Assembly: GCA_026391455.1 (NCBI GenBank)
Contig: JAPLEH010000009.1
Location: forward strand, 1 to 64,000
Origin: Bacteroidota bacterium
Lineage (GTDB): Bacteria > Bacteroidota > Bacteroidia > Chitinophagales > Chitinophagaceae
Direction of reading: 5' to 3'
Length of the DNA: 64,000 bases
Position numbers and translations under genes: made by a program. The notes under the pieces were generated by a model that had not been told where the DNA came from, ran no database searches, and saw nothing but the letters and a program-made list of their open reading frames with translations. Positions 18,503 through 27,385 of the stretch are shown piece after piece. The first letter of the stretch is position 1. Each line of letters starts with the position of its first letter.

Positions 18503-19207
18503 TCATCCCCCCGTATTCCCATCCCGCACTTTCACTTTCTTCTTATTGGAGTTTTTCTTCTCGTAGTCAAGTATGGCCTGGGGCTTTACCGGTTTTTTAC
18601 CGGCGGTATCAGCGGGGGCTTTATTATTGGTGCGAATGCTCAGGGGTTTTATTTCATCATCGGCGATCATGCCGTTTTCATCGGTTTGCAGTTTGCCCAT
18701 TACATATTGCTCGGTGGCTTCTATCCGTCCTTCCCTCGGGTCATAATAGGTCCATTGGCCATGCTTCATCGCTTTGCCATCATTTTTCACCACTACCTGC
18801 CCCACTTCTTTATTGGGATCGTTTACGTCATAGACAGCTACCGTATCATAGGCATTGGCCGGATCAATGGCCCGCCAGTGCTCCACACGCAGGAGACCAC
18901 CATTGTAAGTAAAATATTGCTGTTTGCCGTTGAGTTTGCCCCAGCGGTAATTTTCCTCGGCGATCTTTACCCCATCCAGGGAAAATTTCTTCCAGGTGCC
19001 TTCTTTCTGGTCATCTTCATAATAGCCTTCTTCCTCATACCCTCTTTCCCCGCGCAGGTCGGGTACTTTCACCACCCAGGGCCCCTGTTTTTTATCTTTC
19101 ATATCCACCCGGTTCAGGGTATCACCACGCACCCCAATGATAAAGGATTTCCACTGGCCATGACCATTTATGGAAATAAAGAGTACCAATAAAGCAAGTA
19201 AACGCAT
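18503..19207 (-). CDS. Exported MORN-variant (YwqK-like) repeat protein
   Basis: 234 residues with a signal peptide (MRLLALLVLFISINGHG). Repeats of the type KQGPWVVK, KEGTWKKFSLDG, KLNGKQQYFTYNGG and KHGQWTYYD are MORN-variant units, as found in proteins often labelled toxin-antitoxin YwqK-family antitoxin; that label should not be taken as a function. The tail is Lys-rich (KKNSNKKKVKVRDGN). A duplicate of its last 25 codons lies at 17301. Function unknown, probably a periplasmic or surface beta-sheet protein. Confidence 0.75.
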   Translation of the reverse strand: MRLLALLVLFISINGHGQWKSFIIGVRGDTLNRVDMKDKKQGPWVVKVPDLRGERGYEEEGYYEDDQKEGTWKKFSLDGVKIAEENYRWGKLNGKQQYFTYNGGLLRVEHWRAIDPANAYDTVAVYDVNDPNKEVGQVVVKNDGKAMKHGQWTYYDPREGRIEATEQYVMGKLQTDENGMIADDEIKPLSIRTNNKAPADTAGKKPVKPQAILDYEKKNSNKKKVKVRDGNTGG

Positions 19208-19298
19208 AGTTTAGTAAGTTTGAAAGAGAAGCTGCCGGCTCTCAGCAATTGGCTGTACGCCCCACACTTCCCACTAATAACGCCAAAATAAGCAGTTT

Positions 19299-21905
19299 AT
19301 GTTTCTAAAATTAGCGCAATTTTTGTTGCCCGCCCTTGCGATCAGTATTTCCGTACAAACCATCGCTCAGGTAAGCCCCACGCCTGCCACCCAACGGATG
19401 CAGGTATCGGAACAAAGACGTCAACTGGAGTCCCGTTCGTTGCTTAAAGACATTCCTTTTCGCAATATTGGCCCCTCCATCATGAGCGGGCGGGTAGTGG
19501 ATATTGATGCCAACCCCGATGACCCCACTGAATTCTATGTGGCTTTTGCCACCGGCGGCCTCTGGCATACCACCAACAACGGGCAGAGCTTTACACCTAT
19601 TATGGATAGCCTTGATATGTTGTTCATTGGTGATATCGCTGTAAACTGGAGCAACCGCACCATCTGGCTGGGCACCGGCGAAGTAAACAGCAGCCGCTCC
19701 TCCTATGCGGGTATCGGTATGTATAAATCCACCGACAACGGAAAGAACTGGGAATACCTCGGCCTGCCCGAATCGCACCATATCGGAAAGATCCAATTGC
19801 ACCCCAGCAATCCCAACATAGCCTGGGTGGCAGTATTGGGCCATTTATATTCCGCCAATAAAGACCGTGGCGTATATAAAACCACCGATGGCGGCAAAAC
19901 ATGGAAGCAAACTTTGTATGTAGATGACAATACCGGTTGTGTGGACATTGATATCAACCCCTCCAACCCCAACGAAGTATATGCCGGTATGTGGTACCGG
20001 GTGCGCCGTGCCTGGAAATTTGAAGAGAGCGGCAAATCAAGTGGTATCTATAAAAGCAGCGATGGCGGGGAAACCTGGAAACTCGTTTCCGGTCCGGGCT
20101 CCGGCTTTGTAAGTGGGGAAAAGATTGGCCGTATCGGGCTTACCGTATATCCCAAACAACCCAATACTGTATGGGCCGTGGTGGACAATAACACACCCAA
20201 ACCGGATACTGCTAAAAAGAACGACAGCCTCTATACCAAAGACCTGTTTAAATTGATCAGCAAAGAAGATTTTGCAAAACTGAAAGATAATTTACTCGAT
20301 ACCTTCCTGAAAAAAAATGGTTTTCCCCGGAAGTATAATGCGAAAAATGTAAAAGAGATGGTGGCGGCAGATAAGGTAAAAAGTACGGCCCTCTGGGATT
20401 ATCTCGATAGTGATGATGGATTTCAAAACAGCGGCATTGCCGGATGCGAAGTCTATCGCAGTGATGATGGCGGTGCCACCTGGAAAAAAACGCATACCAA
20501 ACCCATCAGCATTTTCAACACCTATGGTTATTATTTTGCCAAGATCTATACCTCCCATACCAATCCGGATAAAGTATTCATCATCGGGTTCAATGCACTG
20601 GTATCGAAAGACGGGGGCAAAACATTTACCCGTATGGACAAAGCCAATGTGCATGCCGACCATCATGCCCTTTGGGTAAATCCCAAAAGAGATGCGCACG
20701 TGATCAATGGGAATGACGGTGGATTGAATATCAGTTATGATGACGGGGCCAACTGGATCAAAGCGAATACGCCACCCGTGGGGCAGTACTATGCCATTAC
20801 GGTAGATGAGGCCAAACCCTATAATGTATATGGCGGCCTGCAGGACAATGGAAGCTGGTGGGGCCCTTCCACCAATGTGGAAAGCATTAACTGGACGGCC
20901 AACGGACAATATGCCTTCCGCGGCATCAATGGTGGCGATGGTATGCAGGCACAGGTGGATACACGTGATAATGTAACCGTCTATTCCGGTTCTCAATTCG
21001 GCGTATATGGCCGATACAGAAAAGATACGCGCGGGGCGCAAAAATTCTTACGTCCGCAGCATGAGCTGGGCGACAAGCCCCTGCGTTTTAACTGGCAGAC
21101 ACCCATCTGGCTCAGCCGGCATAATCAGGATGTGCTGTACTATGGTACCAACCGGGTGTATCGTTCATTGAATAAAGGCGATACCCTGATTGCCATGAGT
21201 GCCGACCAGACCAACGGACGTGTACCGGGCAATGTACCTTATGGCACCATTACCAGCATACATGAATCCCCCCTCCGCTTCGGGCTCATCTATACCGGCA
21301 CGGATGATGGAAATATACACCGCTCGTATGATGGTGGTTATAGCTGGGAAAAACTGAATGCAGAATCGGCCATGCCTGATAAAAAAACAGCTGGAAAAAA
21401 AGACGTACCAGATTATTTAAAGTTGGTAACCAACCAGCTTTGGGTAAGCCGTGTTACCGCTTCTCAGCACAAAGAATCCCGCGTATATGTATCGCTCAAC
21501 GGATACCGGTACGACAACTTTGCCCCCTACCTCTATATCAGTGATGACTATGGTAAAAGCTGGCTCCCCATTGGCAATACCCTGCCCATGGAGCCCATCA
21601 ATGTAATAAAGGAAGATCCGAAGAATGACAGCATTCTTTATGTGGGTACCGATGGAGGCTTGTATGTAAGTTTTGACATGGGCAAGTCCTTTATGCTGTG
21701 GAATGCTGGTATGCCCAAGTCCGTACCCATACATGATATAGCCATACAGCAGCGCGACAATGAGATCGTACTCGGCACCCATGGCCGCAGTCTCTATGTA
21801 GCCAAACTGGACGATGTACAAAAACTAAAAAAAGATCCGGAATGGATGAATAAGAAACCGAAGCCGAAGAAGGAGGTGAAGACTGAGGAAGATGATGATG
21901 ATTAA
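19299..21905 (+). CDS. Exported BNR/VPS10-like beta-propeller protein
   Basis: 868 residues with a signal peptide. Many Asp-box (BNR) repeats are visible: STDNGKNWEYLG, TTDGGKTWKQ, SSDGGETWKL, SDDGGATWKK, SKDGGKTFTRM, SYDGGYSWEKL and SDDYGKSWLPIG, giving one or two propellers as in sortilin-type (VPS10) proteins. It is annotated in relatives as a WD40/YVTN/BNR-like or glycosyl hydrolase-like protein; there is no clear catalytic motif, so a binding role is as likely. The acidic tail KTEEDDDD is unusual and differs from the tails of partial copies at 24681 and 25323. Its 3' end is an insertion hotspot (see findings). Confidence 0.85.
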   Translation: MFLKLAQFLLPALAISISVQTIAQVSPTPATQRMQVSEQRRQLESRSLLKDIPFRNIGPSIMSGRVVDIDANPDDPTEFYVAFATGGLWHTTNNGQSFTPIMDSLDMLFIGDIAVNWSNRTIWLGTGEVNSSRSSYAGIGMYKSTDNGKNWEYLGLPESHHIGKIQLHPSNPNIAWVAVLGHLYSANKDRGVYKTTDGGKTWKQTLYVDDNTGCVDIDINPSNPNEVYAGMWYRVRRAWKFEESGKSSGIYKSSDGGETWKLVSGPGSGFVSGEKIGRIGLTVYPKQPNTVWAVVDNNTPKPDTAKKNDSLYTKDLFKLISKEDFAKLKDNLLDTFLKKNGFPRKYNAKNVKEMVAADKVKSTALWDYLDSDDGFQNSGIAGCEVYRSDDGGATWKKTHTKPISIFNTYGYYFAKIYTSHTNPDKVFIIGFNALVSKDGGKTFTRMDKANVHADHHALWVNPKRDAHVINGNDGGLNISYDDGANWIKANTPPVGQYYAITVDEAKPYNVYGGLQDNGSWWGPSTNVESINWTANGQYAFRGINGGDGMQAQVDTRDNVTVYSGSQFGVYGRYRKDTRGAQKFLRPQHELGDKPLRFNWQTPIWLSRHNQDVLYYGTNRVYRSLNKGDTLIAMSADQTNGRVPGNVPYGTITSIHESPLRFGLIYTGTDDGNIHRSYDGGYSWEKLNAESAMPDKKTAGKKDVPDYLKLVTNQLWVSRVTASQHKESRVYVSLNGYRYDNFAPYLYISDDYGKSWLPIGNTLPMEPINVIKEDPKNDSILYVGTDGGLYVSFDMGKSFMLWNAGMPKSVPIHDIAIQQRDNEIVLGTHGRSLYVAKLDDVQKLKKDPEWMNKKPKPKKEVKTEEDDDD

Positions 21906-21912
21906 AAAAAAC

Positions 21913-21948
21913 ACCCCGGTCTTTAAGAATTAAGCCGGGGTATTTTTT
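21913..21948 (+). terminator. Intrinsic terminator after VPS10-like gene
   Basis: ACCCCGG / CCGGGGT stem (21913-21919 and 21935-21941) followed by a T-run. It starts eight bases after the stop codon. Confidence 0.8.
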
Positions 21949-22012
21949 ACAAGAACGCAGGAGACGATAAAATATGTTCTGTATTCCCATGCAATATTTT
22001 GTATGAAGAATT

Positions 22013-22344
22013 TTATGAACTCATGTTGGATTTATACCACTCATAATATTCCTCAAGTCTGGCAAAATACAGATCAAGTGCCTTTACTTGATCATCCTCT
22101 ACTTCTGCCAAAAGTAATCAGTCCAATAGCTCTTTTGCGGCAGATTATATTTCATAACATACGAGGAAAGAAACCCCTTTTCCCCGAAATAGAAGTCTTG
22201 CACATTTTTTGAATGCATATTACCAAATTCATACCCAAGAATGAAGTTTCGAAGCGCTGAAAGTTTACACTCTCTAAGATACATTCCGGGCCTTTGTCTG
22301 ATGATACCCAATAATAATTCTGTTAGGGAAGTATGCTGTAACAT
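22013..22344 (-). pseudogene. Small immunity-like protein, frameshifted
   Basis: The frame from ATG 22344 gives IIRQRPGMYLRECKLSALRN and stops at 22099 after DYFWQK. In the neighbouring frame the sequence continues as EVEDDQVKALDLYFARLEEY and KSNMSS to a stop at 22013-22015, giving a coherent protein of about 109 residues with one base missing near 22103-22110. RPGMYLxE..SAL..FI.GY resembles small proteins seen as orphan immunity genes in Bacteroidota (inference). Either a real lesion or a base-call error. Confidence 0.6.
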
Positions 22345-22434
22345 GCTATTGATATTGAGATGAAAAGCTATAAAACAACAAACAGATTTTTCCGCTGATG
22401 TTTGCTGGTCATGTCCAACTTGTATAAAACAATG

Positions 22435-23055
22435 TCAGTTGCCGGTTTTAATTTTCCACAAAATAAGTTCAGTATCAGAGATCTCCTCATGTCTAAACCC
22501 AATCTCTTTCCATATCTCAATCAGCTTTTGACGTGCGGCGATATGATTAAAAACAAGCCTAAGCGCATTATTTCTGCCAGCCTCTCTTTTTATATCAAAT
22601 GTGCCATCAATCTCATTTTCCATTCTTCTTGCGCCAGTTAAGATGGATAAAAAATCAATTTCCTCTGTATTCACATATTGCCGCTTCACAATTTTTTGTT
22701 TAATTTTTTCAATTAATAAATCTGTGCGGGGCTTATCATTTTCTTTACCATCCAGCAGACCCATTAAGTAATCATAATCCTGCCTATGTTGTATATCTTC
22801 TTCACTAGGTTCAAGTAAATCGGCGTAATCTCCATAAAACCACTCCCCTGATCCAAGAAGCCTGTATTCGTTCTTTTGTTTATCAAATATTACCGGGCCA
22901 GGACCCACTACCTGCCCCCGCTCATCGTCAATGTCATATTCTTTGTGTTTCCAGAAAATAATGACAAAAGGCTTTGTGTCGAAATATTCATGGATTTCGA
23001 AATCGGGGCTTATTTCTTCTTCAATAATTCTTTGGACCAAACTAATATCTATCAT
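22435..23055 (-). CDS. Imm35/YrhB-like protein
   Basis: 206 residues, no signal peptide. The N-terminal part contains VVGPGPVIFDKQKNEYRLLG, the GxGPvivdk..G..y.lgs pattern of Imm35-like immunity proteins; the rest is helical and charged and ends in ELILWKIKTGN. Imm35-type proteins neutralise toxins of polymorphic toxin systems, but no toxin gene is nearby, so it would be an orphan immunity gene. Family assignment is by motif only. It is noticeably AT-richer than core genes of the window. Confidence 0.5.
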   Translation of the reverse strand: MIDISLVQRIIEEEISPDFEIHEYFDTKPFVIIFWKHKEYDIDDERGQVVGPGPVIFDKQKNEYRLLGSGEWFYGDYADLLEPSEEDIQHRQDYDYLMGLLDGKENDKPRTDLLIEKIKQKIVKRQYVNTEEIDFLSILTGARRMENEIDGTFDIKREAGRNNALRLVFNHIAARQKLIEIWKEIGFRHEEISDTELILWKIKTGN

Positions 23056-23279
23056 CGCCTGGGGTTTAAATTCTCAAACATCGGGCAGATCATTCTGCTG
23101 TGCTGATATTCTGTGATATTTTAATCCGCACCGAAGCTGGTTAAAGTTAAAAAAATTAATATTAAACGCGTTTGTTCGGCTTTAATACTTGTGACGGACC
23201 GCAGGTTAAAACGCAAAGGGATGAAAGACATATATTCGTATGCCAGCATAGCAGCAAAAACCAAAGTTGTACGCTGATT

Positions 23280-23768
23280 TTAGTAATATAATTTCCAGCT
23301 TTTTTTAACACTGTCAACCCCTAAACTGTCAAGAGGTTTATACTTTTTGTCGAAGTCAAGGCTTAGTGATTTGCTTTCATTCTCCATAACATAAAAGACC
23401 AATCCGGTAACAGTCACAGTCGAATCTTTTCTGAATTTGCTATCTACATTAAGCTGGTAGAACAAAGTATCATCTATCCTTTTACGAAATGCGTCGCTTT
23501 CAAAAGTCAGAATAGACCTGCCGGCAGTAATAGCTTTCCAGACATGCAAAACATTTGTGTCACGAGGGAATTTTGGTGAAGTCGCCCACCGGGTATCTGA
23601 CAAATCCGCTGACTCGTCTTGAGTCATAACAGCTTCGATGATCGGAATATGAAACCTGCGGCGTAGCTCATTTGAATCCTTACTGTTGTAAAACTTTTTG
23701 TCAATTTTAGAACAGCTAAAGAATATGAACACCATTGTGACCAGGGCTATTGTTCTTTCTAAAATCAT
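23280..23768 (-). CDS. Hypothetical lipoprotein
   Basis: 162 residues with a hydrophobic leader and a lipobox-like FFSCS near residue 19. I do not recognise the family. The body mixes beta-strand-like stretches (STVTVTGLVFYVMENES) and charged turns. It is one of a row of minus-strand single genes between the VPS10-like gene and the AIPR gene. The 224-base spacer upstream of the next gene contains GTATGCCAG and GCAGCAAAA words that recur at 27299-27336. Confidence 0.45.
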   Translation of the reverse strand: MILERTIALVTMVFIFFSCSKIDKKFYNSKDSNELRRRFHIPIIEAVMTQDESADLSDTRWATSPKFPRDTNVLHVWKAITAGRSILTFESDAFRKRIDDTLFYQLNVDSKFRKDSTVTVTGLVFYVMENESKSLSLDFDKKYKPLDSLGVDSVKKSWKLYY

Positions 23769-23950
23769 ATTAAATTGGCAATATTTATTATCTTACAAGG
23801 AGCAAGCATTAACCATAGTGGAGAATCAGGTTTCACTCAAACCGGAAATACTGCCCTGTTATAATTAACAATCAAGAAAAAGATCTAAAGCAGGGCTATA
23901 CTCGAAAAACCGCAAAGACCCCAAAACGACTTTATAGATATCCCCATCTA

Positions 23951-24559
23951 CTATTTGGTGTCGAGGTCTTCGTATCTGTAAGAGTTTGTTGTCAATGTCT
24001 TGTCGCTTAAAAAGCCCCAAAATGTTTCCTGTCTGTTGGGATTTGTAATATATTCAAGGTAGTTTACACAATCGTTGGTATCAAATTCAAAAGTAACCTC
24101 ACCTTTGGCATACAACTTTAAATCACATGCGCCATATGGAAAATAGATTGTCGTATCAAGCCAATACTCATAGCACTCACTGTCAACATTTTCAAGTGTC
24201 CACTCCCTTTTATAAACAACATCGTTGCCTTTTCTGTCTTTTAAAAACTGTTTATTATCAAAGGGTGAAATAGAGATTTTTCCTGCAACCACATCCCTAA
24301 ATGTCAAAATTCCAAATCCTTTGATTGTCGTCTCATTGCCTGGTGTCTGCTGTCTAATGGTTTTAATTTTTATTTCTTTGGCAATATCAATGTATTTTGT
24401 CCAGTCAAAATCGGGCATAATTCCAGCACCCCAGACTTTAAACGAAACGATTGAAGGAAGAAATGTGGTTGCATCGAAAAAGATAGTCTTACTATCATAA
24501 AAATTAACTGTGCCTGCATCATCAAATTTTTCTCTTGTCAGGTCCAGTAGTATTTTCAT
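23951..24559 (-). CDS. Hypothetical protein, 202 residues
   Basis: Cytosolic by appearance: no signal peptide or membrane segment. Features are a mixed alpha/beta composition with many aromatic residues (DSECYEYWLDTTIYFPYG) and three cysteines clustered in the last third. No family recognised. Base composition is AT-rich like its neighbours, and its setting among immunity-like genes suggests an accessory role. Confidence 0.45.
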   Translation of the reverse strand: MKILLDLTREKFDDAGTVNFYDSKTIFFDATTFLPSIVSFKVWGAGIMPDFDWTKYIDIAKEIKIKTIRQQTPGNETTIKGFGILTFRDVVAGKISISPFDNKQFLKDRKGNDVVYKREWTLENVDSECYEYWLDTTIYFPYGACDLKLYAKGEVTFEFDTNDCVNYLEYITNPNRQETFWGFLSDKTLTTNSYRYEDLDTK

Positions 24560-24680
24560 TGCACGGTATGTATTAAAGTTACCTAAAAACGTAAAATTAT
24601 GCTATTAAACGAACCTATGCCAAAAAATCAACTAGAATATTAAGGCATCATTATTCTACATTCTTCAAGGTGTAAATATC

Positions 24681-24737
24681 CATGGCCGCAGCCTCTATGT
24701 AGCCAAACTGGATGATGTAAAAAAAAACTAAAAAAAG
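24681..24737 (+). pseudogene. Fragment of the VPS10-like gene 3' end
   Basis: About 57 bases match 21780-21834, encoding HGRSLYVAKLDDV, then run into an expanded A-run that breaks the frame. It stands between two orphan genes and marks an insertion boundary. Confidence 0.85.
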
Positions 24738-24769
24738 AATAGAATTAAAAAGAGGCAATTGCATTTCTA

Positions 24770-25180
24770 TCACCAATTAACATCAAAGTGACTCTCCATA
24801 AAAGCCAGGGGCTCTTGATATTCCATATTTAGCATGCCCATAATTTTACGAGCCTGCTTTATTACGACATCCCAGGAGGTATCTTTCACTTTGCTAAGCC
24901 ATTCATTTGTACTAAGTATTTGCAGCATATCCCTCAATTCAAGCAATTCATGCACCGAAGCTGAATCGATAGAAATAAAACAACGTATTGAATGCAAAAA
25001 ATCGGTAGTCAACAACACTTCACTTCTTTCTACGAGGAATTCTACAAAACCAACCAGTTCATCGCTCTCATAATTAGTCAAGTCCGTAGCAGACAGAAAA
25101 AGTATCAACCTGATTTCATCCGCATGGTATTTCTTTATCTTGTATTCTTGTGTGGTAGTATCATCCATTTCATTCATCAA
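24770..25180 (-). CDS. Hypothetical helical protein, 136 residues
   Basis: Acidic, leucine-rich and predicted helical throughout (VHELLELRDMLQILSTNEWL); no signal peptide. The pattern DEIRLILFLSATDLTNYESD and the C-terminal AFMESHFDVNW do not match a family I know. It is bounded on both sides by pieces of the VPS10-like gene 3' end, so it appears to be a single-gene insertion. An immunity or antitoxin role is possible but unproven. Confidence 0.45.
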   Translation of the reverse strand: MMNEMDDTTTQEYKIKKYHADEIRLILFLSATDLTNYESDELVGFVEFLVERSEVLLTTDFLHSIRCFISIDSASVHELLELRDMLQILSTNEWLSKVKDTSWDVVIKQARKIMGMLNMEYQEPLAFMESHFDVNW

Positions 25181-25322
25181 TTTAGTATAAAATTATTCTC
25201 ATTAGAATTATAATAACTTGGCGAAAAAGGAGCTTAGCACCTATTCAGCCAATTCTTAATCAGTATAAAAATACTAAAAAAAGAAATGATGACTAGCTGT
25301 GTAATTACTTTACGCCCAAATT

Positions 25323-25533
25323 CGTACCCATACATGATATAGCCATACAGCAGCGCGAGAATGAGATCGTACTCGGCACCCATGGCCGCAGCCTCTATGT
25401 AGCCAAACTGGACGATGTACAAAAACTGAAAAAAGATCCGGAATGGATGAATAAAAAACCGAAGCCGAAGAAGGAGGTGAAGAATGATAGCGATGAGGAT
25501 GATGACGAAGCGAATCCGGGACACAGGGAGTAG
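25323..25533 (+). pseudogene. 5'-truncated 3' end of a VPS10-like gene, different tail
   Basis: Bases 25323-25485 match 21722-21884 with four differences, three of them synonymous. The sequence then diverges: the intact gene ends in KTEEDDDD, this fragment ends in KNDSDEDDDEANPGHRE and its own stop. It therefore derives from a distinct allele or paralogue, not from simple decay of a local copy. The remaining spacer from 25181 to 25586 has no other gene. Confidence 0.9.
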
Positions 25534-25586
25534 AAATACTAACTTGTCAATCCCCGCTTGCACAAAATCCCTATTGTAGTTAATTA

Positions 25587-26039
25587 TTATTGCTTTTCAT
25601 ATAGTTGCTTCAATTGATATGCTTTTTTCTTTTCAGTTTCAATGTCTGGAATTGAAGTTTTATACTCATGTTTATATACTAAATTTTCATCATTGAAATA
25701 ATAATTACAAATTTTTCTTCGGGGATCTTTTATCGGAGCATTATTATACTTTGTAATGTAAATCAGCTTTCCATTTCTAAAATGATAAAAATAAATCCAG
25801 AATTTCGTTTTTTCGTCTGGCACTTTGAAATGCACCTCCGAAACCAGAAGAATCTCCTTAGACTTTTTTGCAAACCATACCTGATATTGCACACCGTCTG
25901 TGGAAGATTTAAAATTTTGCTTTGTAGTTTTTATCTTTTCACGCCAGATACTGTCAATTTTCTTGACAATAATTATTGAGTCTTGTCCATAACTATCTGT
26001 AGATGCGAAAAGAAAAATGAGCAGTAAAACTCGCAACAT
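25587..26039 (-). CDS. Hypothetical exported protein, 150 residues
   Basis: Signal peptide MLRVLLLIFLFASTDSYG, then a lysine-rich body with strand-like segments (KFWIYFYHFRNGKLIYITKY). No family recognised. The low GC and isolated minus-strand setting match the neighbouring accessory genes. Spacing to the next upstream gene is about 200 bases, so it is probably transcribed alone. Confidence 0.45.
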   Translation of the reverse strand: MLRVLLLIFLFASTDSYGQDSIIIVKKIDSIWREKIKTTKQNFKSSTDGVQYQVWFAKKSKEILLVSEVHFKVPDEKTKFWIYFYHFRNGKLIYITKYNNAPIKDPRRKICNYYFNDENLVYKHEYKTSIPDIETEKKKAYQLKQLYEKQ

Positions 26040-26242
26040 AATTTCAGGGATTAGTTAGATTTATTTTCCAGCAATATCAAAATTTTTAAAGCTAGTGTTC
26101 AAAATTGCCTACAAAGCTAAAGCATTAGTCATGCGCAGGAATTTTGTGTCAAGCCAAATAAGGCCGCTGCGAACTTGCTGACGTTAGGCAGGTTAAAAAT
26201 ACGCAGGCTTTCTAAAAAGCCAATTAATTAAAATTTAGATGA

Positions 26243-27166
26243 CTAATGGTCGACATTCTTTTTGAGTGAAGTATATTTTGCCAAACATCTTTTTCTTAAA
26301 CCACTTTGTTCCAGAATATCTTTTAGATCTGTTTCAGTAACTGTGTTAAACTTATACTCTAATAACAGATGGTATCTTATATAGGAGTACATGTCTCTAC
26401 ATGGTTGGCCAACTAGCTTAGACTGAATGAGCAACTGTTCTTTGGCAACCTTTGCAACATAATGTTCAAATCCTAAAGTCTCGAGAATATTCCTGTTAAT
26501 GATTTTAGAAACTCGGAAACAAATATCTGAGTATGTTATAGCGTGGTGTGGCTTAAATTGAATCAAGCCCCCTTTATTAATTGTAGGGATTGGAGACAAT
26601 TTTCTACCTGGAATAACCGTTGGCCAGTTATTTATTGCGGATACAAATTTCTGGGAGGAAGCCATGGATTCTAATTCGGCTGTAGCTTTACCCATATTGT
26701 GAACAATACAGTGCCTTGACAAGCCGTAAAAATCAAAAACTGTAAGCAAATATTCTATTTCCTCTAGACTCCATTTATGTTTAACGAACAGTTCTTTTAA
26801 ACGAATTGATTCTTTTAACTCTTCACGCTGACTTCTTGTATTGACTTGAATTACTTCAGACAGCTCACTATGAGCACGATTCAAAAAAACTTCAAAAGAG
26901 GAAAATACCCACATAATAGCAGATTGTGCTAATTGCGAACGTAGTTCCTTTAACTTTCTTATTGGATTTTTATATGTTGTCGGCACCCACCTTTCACCAG
27001 CATCTTTTATTAAAATAAATATAAGCTTAGCTATTAACTTTTCATCCTGCGAATGATTCACAAGATTATCAATCGCTGAAGTCGACAATTTCACATAGTC
27101 ATTGATTCCAATATGAAAATCTACAAATTGGGAGAAAGGTTTTGAAATGAATTTCTCGTGTAGCAT
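26243..27166 (-). CDS. HEPN-like protein, candidate ribonuclease
   Basis: 307 residues, mostly helical. Around residue 151 the sequence LSRHCIVHNMG gives RxxxxH (Arg151, His156), the catalytic motif of HEPN-superfamily RNases, embedded in a helix after FDFYGL as in RiboL-PSP-type HEPN domains. HEPN proteins act as RNA-cleaving toxins in phage defence and toxin-antitoxin systems. No separate nucleotidyltransferase antitoxin is adjacent; the C-terminal 100 residues are of unknown type. The next gene upstream is the AIPR defence gene, which strengthens a defence reading. Family call from motif only. Confidence 0.5.
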   Translation of the reverse strand: MLHEKFISKPFSQFVDFHIGINDYVKLSTSAIDNLVNHSQDEKLIAKLIFILIKDAGERWVPTTYKNPIRKLKELRSQLAQSAIMWVFSSFEVFLNRAHSELSEVIQVNTRSQREELKESIRLKELFVKHKWSLEEIEYLLTVFDFYGLSRHCIVHNMGKATAELESMASSQKFVSAINNWPTVIPGRKLSPIPTINKGGLIQFKPHHAITYSDICFRVSKIINRNILETLGFEHYVAKVAKEQLLIQSKLVGQPCRDMYSYIRYHLLLEYKFNTVTETDLKDILEQSGLRKRCLAKYTSLKKNVDH

Positions 27167-27335
27167 TTAAATTAATTTTATATCCGCTAATAGCCACAGC
27201 TTTGTGTTCGGCTGGTTATTTGGAAAACATCCAGCCTGGAACTGCTGCTAGATTTTGCAATATTGCTAATGTTAAGAACTGTTGCTTGGTTTTATACGTA
27301 TGCCAGAACAGAGGCTTAAAGCGAACTGCAGCAAA

Positions 27336-27380
27336 AGCTAACAATGTCCAGCCTTACTTGCTGCCATAAACTTGTTAGGC
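27336..27380 (+). other. attC-like imperfect hairpin behind the AIPR gene
   Basis: CTAACAA (27338-27344) pairs with TTGTTAG (27372-27378), and inside it CAGC (27349-27352) pairs with GCTG (27360-27363), leaving bulges. The 3' side GTTAGGC fits the GTTRRRY box of integron attC sites; the 5' box is degenerate. A matching GCGCCTAAC stands on the other side of the AIPR gene at 29150-29158. No integrase is in the window. Confidence 0.35.
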
Positions 27381-27385
27381 GCAGT

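Noticed and set aside
18503-19207. Calling the MORN-type gene an antitoxin
   Set aside because: The YwqK-family antitoxin label comes from automatic annotation; the protein has a signal peptide and there is no toxin gene beside it.
20292-21041. 249-codon minus-strand frame inside the VPS10-like gene
   Set aside because: A shadow frame opposite a clear coding gene, no motifs; the same applies to long antisense frames inside the M1, ilv, leu and gltB genes.
26160-26225. A full integron attC site behind the HEPN gene
   Set aside because: Only the GTTAGGC box is present; I could not find a partner box forming a convincing hairpin.
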